Assembly: GCF_029962835.1 (NCBI RefSeq)
Contig: NC_080586.1
Coordinates: 65,852,001 to 65,916,000 of the forward strand
DNA from: Magnolia sinica
Taxonomy: Eukaryota > Streptophyta > Magnoliopsida > Magnoliales > Magnoliaceae
Reading direction: 5' to 3'
Length of the DNA: 64,000 bases
Part shown: in pieces, positions 55,686-64,000 of the stretch
Layout: the number at the start of each line of letters is the position of its first letter
Numbering within the stretch: the first letter of the stretch is position 1
Notes under the pieces: generated by a model
Databases searched by the model: none
What the model was told of the DNA's origin: nothing
What the model saw: only the letters and a program-made list of their open reading frames with translations
Made by a program: the position numbers and the translations under genes

Positions 55686-57069
55686 TCCTCTGGTTATCAA
55701 TCTTGTGAGATCCAGGGCTCAGTGTCCCCTCTGTATTGGGAATTACCTTCCTCTCCTTTAGCTTAATGAATTATCATCATCCTTCCAAAAAAATAAAAAA
55801 AAGAAGAATAAAAAAAGATTCTGTACCTATCATTAATCTCTAACGAAAGAACTTTTTCTTTTTCTTTCTGAGAATTAGTGAAGGGTTTTTCATGGTAAGA
55901 CAACTAGTACAAAATAGGGAAAGAGTTGCCATTACAGAGCAGATCATCAACATGTGCTGTGGCTGAGGTATTGGCCATGACATTACCTTTTCCTTTTCAT
56001 TTGGGTAAACTAAATGTTCAGCCTATAAATGGTAAATCTTCTCAAACATAACAGATGGCGGCCAAGGCTCCAATTGGTTGTGGGAAGACGTTTCATTTCT
56101 AGAATCACTCCTTTTCAATGGGCATTTACCCCCACCTCCAAGAAATCCCCCATTCTCATTGGCCCGGATAACATCAAAAAATTGAGCATTTATCATCATT
56201 CACCTCCAAGGACTCCATGTGCCAACAATCAAAATTCACTCCAACCATGATGAGCTTCCATATTTAAGATTCTCCTTCATTTTCTTCGGAATAAATCATG
56301 ATCCTTGTTAGCAATACTCAAGTTTAAAATCCTTATTTTAATTTTATTTTATTTTTTTAAGCGTAAATTGACTAAATGTTTAAAACTCTGTATTTTTAGC
56401 AAGATAGGCATTAATAAATAAATATTTGGACAAACCAAATTAAAACTCCATATTTTAAAGAAGATGGGCAGATAGTGAAGATTTCAGAAGAAACAGATCA
56501 ATTTGTATGGGGAATACTTCCAAAGGAAGGATTTAACAGAGGCAAAAGATAATATTAACCCACTATTCGATTACCTTTATAATAATTGCTTATACATTTA
56601 GAAATTTTAACCGTTTTAATTGAAATATTCAACCTTAACCTAATTTTAAATATAACAAACCCATATGCATATATTAGCTGGCTTTTTGTTTTTTTTTTTT
56701 TTATTTTTTAATTTTTTTGTTTTTTTTTTCCATTTTATTGAATTGGAACCATGTTAAACCCAAACTTTTCATTCTCCGTATTTCTGGGTTTTTGCTTTCT
56801 TTCTTCTACCAAACTTTGACTAAAATTTTAATGATAGAGACCTATTTAAACCTGAACATTTCCCCCTACTATTCTTTTGACGTCTTATGTTTGCTAAATA
56901 TGGTCTTGAGTAACTAAGCATAGCCCATGTTAGATGGAGCCACCTCATAGAATTCGTGTATAATGAGGTCTTGTTTTATCATATAAATATTGTTAGCGCC
57001 TCTCAAAATTCCTGTCGGGGAGAAAAATCAATGTTCTAATGTTATCTGCCTATCCTACTCATTCTTCAG
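55686..57069. other. Unassigned interior
   Basis: AT-rich sequence with poly-T and poly-A runs (56685-56730, 55785-55815). No exon is recognised. The short frame at 56029-56250 has no family resemblance. Confidence 0.35.
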
Positions 57070-57378
57070 ATTGATTTGCAAGCGATTCTATCAATTCTTC
57101 CTCTTCCTCTGAGTCAAGGAGTCCTGCTATCCCTTCTCCAACAACTAGCATGCGATATTGGAAACAATACCTCCCAGAAGCTAGATTGGATGGTAGACGT
57201 TGTTGTTGCTATAGATCCAGTGGACCCAACAATTGCGGCGCACGGGCGGCCAATATTTGAACAGGTTCATCAGATATTGGACCACCAGCCGGTGCTCCTG
57301 ACCACCACCACAGCTGAAAGAAGCAGCATCCGCCTCATAATGTGTGCAATCAATTCAGTATTGAAGACCTGCAAATGA
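57070..57378 (+). pseudogene. VCS: Captured last exon of a VARICOSE/EDC4-like gene
   Basis: After the acceptor attcttcag (57061-57069), the frame runs [61 protein letters not shown] and [18 protein letters not shown], with the stop at 57376-57378. This matches the extreme C-terminus of plant VARICOSE, the EDC4-type scaffold of the mRNA decapping complex in processing bodies. About 102 residues out of more than a thousand are present. The frame is intact, so capture is recent or the piece is tolerated. No upstream VARICOSE exons are seen. Confidence 0.85.
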
Positions 57379-57499
57379 CATTTCTCTTTCTCATTTGTAC
57401 ACAAACTGTTCAGGCCTTTTGGCTGTTGCAGAAGGACGTACAGAAAACAAGGAAGAGGGTGTGTGTGTGTGTAAAGAATAGGAGAGTTTGAGAAAAGTT

Positions 57500-58240
57500 G
57501 GGGCTCGTTTGGCACCTTTTTAATTGGAATGCATTGGGATCCAATTGACAATTACAATTGAATCCATGTGAATTAGAATCCTTGGTTGAATTTGGCAGCT
57601 TGTAATTGAAATGCGCTTTAATCCCAAAAAAAAATTGTATTTAGATGTCCGTCATGAATGTGTTGGAACTCTTTAGTATATTCATAGGAACCTTAATTTA
57701 ATTAGTTAAATCTGCTTTAATATCGCAAATTAGTGTATATATATGATGTTTGACAGAATGATCGTAGTAAGCCTATTGAAATATATATTTTCACCTAAAA
57801 TGAGGAAATTCCGAGCCTCTAGTAGGCCGAAAACCTAGGGATCACAAACGAGTGACTTGTCAATGTTTTTTAACTGTGCATTTAAATTACCTATGTCTGG
57901 ACAGTTTCGATCATTCAATTGGTGTGATTTAAGTGATGCAATTGCTGAATGAATTGTTTCGGGGTATCATTAGCATGCCAAGTGTATGGTATATTAGTAG
58001 CCTAATAACACCTTTGTTACTCGTGCAACTCTCTTACTTTTAAAAGAGGGGCAAGATAGCCATTTCACACCAATTAGCTTGAATTCATGACAAAATAAAA
58101 TGATCTCAAAACACTCCAAAATATGTGTTTTCATTTACCTTTGAATCCAAGGCAGTAAAAACACCATTTTGGTGCATTTACCTCCAATTGCCTCTAATAA
58201 CACCCAATTCTAGGGTGCTTAACAGGCTATGAGTATTATT
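57500..58240. mobile_element. Possible small hAT-like MITE
   Basis: ggggctcgtttggcaccttt near 57500 and the inverse of gggtgcttaacaggctat near 58218-58235 form weak terminal inverted repeats (about 10 of 14 bases). No target duplication is clear. The interior is non-coding. Confidence 0.3.
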
Positions 58241-58313
58241 CCTCTCTTTTTACTCTGAAAAACTCTCTATTTTTTTATTTTTTTTTGCAGCAGTGTGATT
58301 TTTTAATGGTCGC

Positions 58314-58532
58314 TTATACCAGTAAGTAAAAAGGAGCAGTAATGCAAAGGAAGAGAACTCCCAATACACAATGAAGGGCAATGCATGCCCCCTTTAGCTG
58401 ATCATCAGCCAAATCATTCACCTCTTGACCAATACGGGCAAATGATATGTATAGCAGGTAGGCCAAAAGGCAGATTTCATCAAACACATTAGATACTTTC
58501 TGACGATTTGAGGAAGCTCCTTGGGCCCACAT
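58314..58532 (-). other. Unrecognised open frame with one membrane-like segment
   Basis: A minus-strand frame of 72 codons has a polar start (SNRQKVSNVFDEICLLAYLL) and a hydrophobic C-terminal half (ALHCVLGVLFLCITAPFYLL). It looks protein-like and could be a captured exon, but I do not know the family. A T-run flanks it at about 58265-58300. Confidence 0.35.
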
Positions 58533-59009
58533 GATAACTTTCTTTAGTCACCTTCTCCAATGTGTGTAAGTAATACTTCTCCCTCAGATCCATGCATTGC
58601 CTGAATCCTGAATTCAGGTTTTGATGACCCACCATTTAGAACTTTTCACATGCACTAGTTGAAAATAAGATTTCCACAATGAGGGTAAACAAACAAGACA
58701 TACTTAGAACGTACATGTGCCATAGAAATCAATCTATCATTATCAATATAAAACCATATAAAATAAAAACCAAAGAAATCTATCACTAACCACGTTACCT
58801 ATCTGTATATCACATTAAACAATGCATGAGTGGAAACAAATTAAAACATAAAAAATTCGGATTCGCCATAGGAAGAATCCTGAAAATCTCCTATTAGTCT
58901 ACATGCACATAGGCATTTCAAAAACAGCATCCAATGTTCCCCATTTAATAGTCTGCATTAGAAAGAAAAAAAAAAAGAAAAAAGATATACCACAGGCATT
59001 GGAGGCAGA

Positions 59010-59488
59010 TCATAAATAATCTGTAAAAAATTAAAAAAAAATTAAAATACCTGTGAGGTGGGGTGGATCTTCGATGGATGAATAGACGAAATAGTAGAAA
59101 TCGACTATCGGCTGCTCGGTGGAAAATGGGCGAGAGGAATTGTGAGAGATTGGGGAAAGAGGGCCTCCGATCGTCAAAAGGAAAAACCCCTCTTTTTCTT
59201 CCGCTTTGATGAGATCCATCTGTAAAAGGAAATAATTTGAAATTAGAAACGAGAGAAGAAGAAATCTCTGAAAAATCTCCGGAACCGGAAATGGAAAGTG
59301 CCGTTAGTGGTGCCATTGCCGTCAGGGAAGACGGCAGAGAGATTTTCGTTTTTTCTTTTCTTTTTTTTTTTTAAAATATGAAACGGAAACAGATGGGCTA
59401 GTCCTACGTGGCAGGAGCGGTGAGGTGGACCAATGAGATTGCGGGAGGCAGAGACTCTCTGCCTCCCGGAAGCAGAGGATCCGGACTC
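59010..59488 (-). repeat. Right terminal inverted repeat
   Basis: On the minus strand it starts gagtccggatcctctgcttc at 59488 and matches 47272-47750 through the ATG (59316 on the minus strand), the open frame, the acceptor-like acag|atgg and the donor-like ctcacag|gtattt (near 59048). A few substitutions and poly-A length changes are the only differences I see. The TIR frame is open for 123 codons here. Confidence 0.85.
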
Positions 59489-62400
59489 ATATATATATAT
59501 ATATCTGAGATGTTTTACAAGTGAAAACCTCCTCAGGTGTGTAGATAAAAAGAAAAGATTATCTTCTGACTTTTCAAGAATACTACTCAAATCTAGATGG
59601 ATAAAAATCTCTAAAAATGAGAAAACTTATATTGTTGACAAAAAAACTTGATTGCTTCGTATATAAGGGGAAAAACAAAAACAAAAAGAAAAATCCTAAT
59701 TCAACTCAAAAAAAAAAAAAAAAACTATTTAAAATAGTAAAAGACATTTAATCCTATCAAAACTTGCAAACAATTCTTAAATGAATAAAATAAAATTTAT
59801 GAACTATAATTTGACTCTTAAAAACATAAAAATAGCAAAAACAAAGAATTTATTTAAAATAATAAGTTTCAACTTAAAACTGTATTATCTCCCAAACATT
59901 TGAATTCTGCAACGCCATTTGGGAGCCAATAAACCTTAAGTGATTAGTTAGGGTTAGTGCTCGTTGATAGTTTCCTAACAGTATAATCTATAGGCAAACA
60001 GATTACCCATCACAAAGTTATGGCCCTCAGAGGCTATAATACATGTACAGACTAATTTTATCCGATCTCGGTTCCTATATCCTGAATATGTGCAATGGTA
60101 GTCCTTTATGGAGTTGTCCTTTATTAATCCTTGCAACCTAAATGAAGTTAGGAAGACTTTCAAAGATTTCTACCTAACTCTAGAACTTTCTAAAACTTTT
60201 ATTTTATTTTAAAATTCTCTATACTAATAACAAAACCTCTCTAACATACTAGATTAATGAAAAATTGACCAAATCCATGATTTAAGCCCATTGTAATGAT
60301 TGGTCCATGGCATGTGACACAAGGCTCATTCATATAGGCCTAGACTTTAGAGAGAGCATTTATAATTCCTCCGACATCAATGTAATTCAGGATGGTTGGT
60401 GTTGATTGTTGAGAAAAACTTTAACACTCAGGGAGAGTGTGATGTACTGTTGACATGGAAGAACTTAGAAGTCACATATATGACACAAAAATAAGTTAAA
60501 TTAAATAGTTCAAATTACAAAAATCATTTAAATGTATCAAGAACCAAAAGTTGGAATTACTAAATTATTTGATTGTTGGATTGGTGGGCATTTATTTATT
60601 AGTTAAAGATTAAAAATATCTAATAATTCTACTTTAACAAACAAGTGCTAGTAACCATGGGTCACTCGATTCAGTTGGTTCGCACTGAGTTGCATTTTAG
60701 ATAGTTGTTTCTTTAATTTCCTTCTATCACAGTAGATCTTTACACGGTCTTCAGGGAGTAAAATGCTGTTGTGGTGCATTTATACAATCTTTAGGACGCA
60801 AAACGCGATTACGCTCTCAACGGTTGAAGTGAATTATATTGCAGTGGAACCTTGTACGAGCCAAGACGTTTAGGTTGTTGTTTTCAATTTAGCTAGTCAA
60901 GGCTACTCGTGCAACCGAACGCCTGTATTGAAAGTACATGTGCGTGTATATGATTGCATAGGTGTGCCAGAGTCTCCGCTCGACTCAAGGATATTGATTG
61001 AATTGGTTAGTACCCCTATGTTAAGATGAATAGATTTGAGACTGGATCTGAACTTAAAGTCCTCTCAAGCATTGACTGATTAATTTAATATGCATCATAC
61101 TTGAGTGATTTGAGCAAGAAAAGGAGTTAGACCTCACAAATGAATTCTTTTTGCCTTGTACCAGTGATTATGAAATCCTCCAATTTAAAAACTTTCTATT
61201 TCATTGACCAGAGTAGAAGATTTATACATAACAAAATAAATAGTAGCATAAACATGATCGATCTTTGTTAGTGTATTGGTCATGTTACAACCGATGTGTT
61301 TTTCAATCTAATTGAAACGAGAAGTAAGACAAATACCTATTGCGCCTATTAAAACAGACGATCGAGGCATATGGTCAACAGGATATGATCAGTGTATGAA
61401 CAATCGAATCGAAATTCAAATGAACATGGGGATTTAGTAACTTAAGGTTGTAAATATTTAATATACTGCAATAGGAGCCACTTGCCAGTAATGAATTGAG
61501 TTAAGAAAAGTAAAATAGACATAAATGTAAAGTAGACATGTAAATAGATGTGTGTAGTGTGGGACATCGAGCTCTATTTCAGGTATTTCCTTTTATAGCT
61601 TTCTTGAGGCAGTGAAAGCCTCTCGTTGGCCTTCAGGATCCTTTGTACGGGCTTTCCTGACATGTAATTTGTTTCTTAGTCAATCAGGGCTAGCTTTGGA
61701 AAGAAGGGATTTTGAACTCATTGGCTTTTCGGGTCTTCTTTCCATAGCCAATCCTTTACGGAGATCTTTGTGGCCCACTAAAGATCTTGCTTGGAACCGC
61801 CCAAGTTCCTTTGATGAAGACAAGCAAGCCAAAGTCCGAGGACGTCGAGAGTTGATCTCTATTGAACATACCACTCGACGTCTCTTAATGGCCCACCTTG
61901 TCAACTTCAAGGTGTTAGACGATCTGAGTCAAACTATGTCCTTCATTTAATCACCTTATATTGATCTATCATTTAGACAGACCGAATCTCTCATTTTCTT
62001 AATTCCAATCATCATGTAGAATGAAACCTGATATAGGTTCAACCATCTCTTTATGATTCGGGCCCGAGACTTTGTCGAAGTTGGCTTGGATGTCAATTAA
62101 TCCCCTTGGTCTTCAGAATCTTCTGAATTACTAGTAGTTCTCTGAACGTCTCTACAAAAATTTTCCATTTAAAAAAGATTGTAAAAGGCAATCTTGCATA
62201 TGAAATCACATCTAGTTGTGAAATAAAATATACTCATTTAGTGGATCTTTTATACCTGTGCCAGGCACATTCCTCATTTAATGGGCACGTTAATCGTGCC
62301 ATGTGGCATGCGACGATTCATCCCCTTAAAGGGCATGGTAAGGGTCTGTATCGTTGTAACAGTGACAAAATGCGTAATGTTGAAGGATGATCGAACGCAT

Positions 62401-62543
62401 ATTTTCTCCAAGTGCGAGTATGATTGTGAGTTTACTAAACATGCGGGTTTCCACATGGCATATTCTTATTAGTCCACGTCAGGGCACTGAAAATGAGTGT
62501 AAATATAGTTTAGAGAAATGCTTGAAAAGATGCGTGATCTTTA
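59489..62543. other. Unassigned sequence, no recognised gene
   Basis: The stretch starts with a TA run and continues AT-rich. Open frames such as 61612-61950 (112 codons) show no family features. A ttttatagctttcttgagg word near 61592 is TATA-like and could belong to a decayed LTR leading to the RNase H relic further right. Confidence 0.4.
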
Positions 62544-62770
62544 GGATTCCCACAACAATGTATTGTGATAATGGGATAGCTATCTCTTTACAAAGAACTT
62601 GATGTCCCATAGATAAGCATAATGATATTCATTAACACTTCATCTAGGAAATCATAAAAAGTCATGACATCAAACTCAAATATTACAAGTCACATGGTCA
62701 GGTCGTTGAGATATTCATGATCAATTTTTAAAGAGTCTAATTTAATAGAGGCTATTGGAAGTATATATAA
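62544..62770 (+). pseudogene. Decayed copia RNase H fragment
   Basis: Conceptual translation gives MYCDNGIAISLQRT, then, across stops, KHNDIH, HFI, EIIKSHDIKLKYYKSHGQVV and EIF. This matches the end of copia RNase H, where intact members have CDNxSAI, KHIDxxYHF(I/V)RE, IxLxY and DQVADIFTK. Four or more stops show it is a relic. No LTR could be assigned to it. Confidence 0.7.
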
Positions 62771-62871
62771 ATAATACTTTCTAAGTCCATTGTCCTAAGC
62801 AAATAGGAATTTTCAATGTATATTGTTGAGAGCTTACACTACAAGTCCTATTTAGAGATATATGCTACTTA

Positions 62872-63606
62872 GGGAGTGTTTGTTTTCTTATTTACATATG
62901 GAAGTAAAAGTAAATAAATAATTATTATTTCCCATAAGAAATACACAGTAGCCGCCCATACATAGTGACATTTGATTTGACTTGACACTAATATCAAGAA
63001 AAATTTTCAAAATTTATCGAGCCTGCCATGATATATGTGTCTTATCCAAGCCGTCCATTCATTGTAATAGCTTGTTTTAAGGCATAAACCAAAAATCGAG
63101 GAAAATCCAAAGTGTAAGCGGACCACAACACAAGAAAGACGGGGATTAAACACACACATTGAAAACTTCTTGTGGGCCATAGGCGTTTTGTATCGAGTTG
63201 ATATTTGTGTTTTCCCTTCATCCGTGTCTGTGTGATCATATGAACAGGTTGGATCATAGAAACGAATCAGTGTGGGACCCACGGATGGCTTCACATTTTA
63301 ACGATGGATGTCAATATCTCCTTGTTTGTCACAGTGTCGTCCACTTGAGCTTATAATCTACCTACTTTTTTGGCGCAAACCCTAAAATAATTTGATAAAA
63401 TAGATAGACGGCATGGATTGATCACATACATCATAGTGAGATCCACAAATTTCACTAAGTCATTCCCATCCATTTTTTCAAAAAGTAATTTCCAAAAATT
63501 GATGGGTAATTACCCTTTCTATTCCATTTCTTCCTAACAATAGAAATAGGTTATAATTACCTATTTACCACCATTTAAAATGTTAAATAGGAAAACAAAC
63601 ATACCC
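62872..63606. mobile_element. MITE with gggagtgtttgttttc ends, containing a nested foldback copy
   Basis: The left end gggagtgtttgttttcttat (62872) is the imperfect inverse of the right end aataggaaaacaaacataccc (63606). Both flanks have matching subterminal words (taaaagtaaataaataatta and ggttataattacctattt). The middle is replaced by a member of the GTGGGCCC foldback family (63020-63452). The bases outside are tta on the left and ttg on the right, so a 3-bp TTA-like duplication is possible but not established. Confidence 0.65.
63020..63452. mobile_element. Foldback-family copy, nearly full length
   Basis: Left arm gcctgccatgatatatgtg, tccaagccgtccattc; right arm gatagacggcatggatt, acatacatcatagtgagatcc. 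In between are gcggaccacaacacaag, cattgaaaacttcttgtggg, atttgtgttttcccttcatc and tgatcatatgaacaggttgg. It is the best copy of the family in the window after 37149-37551. Confidence 0.75.
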
Positions 63607-63894
63607 TTGAAGTCCTTGGTTTTTTAAATATATATGCATTGGCAAGGTTATTGGCTCAACTTAAATCAATTTCTCCTTCCCCTATGTGTAGAAATTAAAA
63701 TGTATTCATGCATTCATCTTTTGAAATATTTCTTCCTAAGTTCTTGTACACTAAAGTCCACTTTAATTTTCTAAATAGCCAATAATTACCTTGTAAATGA
63801 GTAATGATTATTTATTTAAAAAATTGCTGCATGGTTGCCCATACTTGATTTAGCATGCCATACTTTTTCAACACCAAAACTGATGAAGTGCAAA

Positions 63895-64000
63895 ATACGT
63901 GTAGCCCACCATGATGTATGTGACTTATTCACATATTTTATCAATTATGCCAGCTGAATTTAGGGCATGAGCCAAAAAATGAGGTAGTTCCAAAGCTGAA
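63895..64000. mobile_element. Foldback-family copy cut by the window edge
   Basis: gtgtagcccaccatgatgta followed by tgtgacttattcacat, then tttagggcatgagcc and aaaaaatgaggtag match the left arm of the family. The remainder lies beyond the window. Confidence 0.65.

Larger units (their letters stand above)
47174..59488. mobile_element. 12.3-kb Pack-MULE-like element with TIRs of about 480 bp and several captured gene fragments
   Basis: The left terminus GAGTCCGGATCCTCTGCCTC (47174, repeated at 47272) reappears inverted at 59488, and the match continues inward for roughly 480 bp at about 97% by eye. Long, nearly identical TIRs and captured host gene pieces with introns are the signature of Mutator-like Pack-MULEs. 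Both ends abut (TA)n runs, so a 9-10 bp target duplication cannot be read. Inside, in order: a 122-bp tandem repeat, DEG9-like exons, myosin XI exons, a minisatellite, a foldback relic, a minus-strand Ulp1 protease piece, unidentified exons, a VARICOSE-like last exon and a possible small MITE. No MURA transposase is seen. Alternatives are a large inverted duplication flanking a gene-poor region, or two separate elements in inverted orientation. Confidence 0.65.

Noticed and set aside
47160-59506. A readable target-site duplication of the Pack-MULE-like element
   Set aside because: Both flanks are (TA)n, so any apparent repeat is uninformative.
61612-61950. 112-codon frame as a gene
   Set aside because: No recognisable domain, no splice or promoter context, and an overlapping frame of similar length on the other strand.
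1-64000. tRNA, rRNA or snRNA genes
   Set aside because: No cloverleaf-like or otherwise recognisable RNA gene was found by eye. A covariance-model scan would be needed to exclude one.

Overview
This is nuclear DNA of a flowering plant: split genes with GT-AG introns, plant LTR retrotransposons (Athila-like and Tat-like Ty3/gypsy, Ty1/copia), foldback elements, AT microsatellites and Pack-MULE-type gene-fragment capture. A recurrent foldback family with GTGGGCCCACC-type ends followed by ATGATGTATGTG suggests a magnoliid (Magnoliales or Laurales); that is an inference from memory of such genomes, with low confidence. The window is almost entirely repeats. Only one ordinary gene is recognisable, and it carries an in-frame stop.

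Layout. 1-4390: small non-autonomous elements (403-1098, 3844-4155) and unassigned DNA. 4391-7302: a two-exon glycosyltransferase family 14 gene (Core-2/I-branching type, DUF266) on the plus strand, with a 72-bp duplicated promoter, a TAG at codon 169, and an intron holding an 0.8-kb hAT-like insertion flanked by a target-site duplication. 7736-8583: a copia-type solo LTR. 9516-14700: a reverse-oriented long gypsy-type LTR fragment, split by a 3.1-kb solo LTR (10170-13291, duplication tgtat).

14731-35600 is a Russian doll. A decayed Tat-like gypsy pol is broken twice: by a 5.6-kb solo LTR (15918-21492, duplication taaag) and by a 3'-truncated Athila-like element (22095-34496). The Athila gag is itself broken by a complete 8.2-kb LTR element (24867-33033, duplication gttag). 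That element has 2.2-kb LTRs, an Asp-tRNA primer site and a polypurine tract, but no pol. Instead it carries one 595-codon ORF of unrecognised function.

37995-45571 is a complete copia element on the minus strand (0.5-kb LTRs, duplication tggca) inserted into a foldback element. It keeps its structure but carries stops, a broken gag zinc knuckle and a Lys in place of the integrase catalytic Glu.

47174-59488 is a 12.3-kb element with terminal inverted repeats of about 480 bp. Inside are fragments, with introns, of DEG9-like protease, myosin XI and VARICOSE/EDC4-like genes, a minus-strand Ulp1-type (C48) protease piece, a higher-order minisatellite and a foldback relic. No transposase is visible. 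This is the most unusual object in the window: a very large Pack-MULE-like element whose two ends carry the same open reading frame and splice signals facing inward.

59489-64000: largely unassigned sequence with a copia RNase H relic (62544-62770) and nested MITEs near the right edge.

No tRNA, rRNA, CRISPR or other RNA gene was recognised. Lengths and differences were counted by eye.
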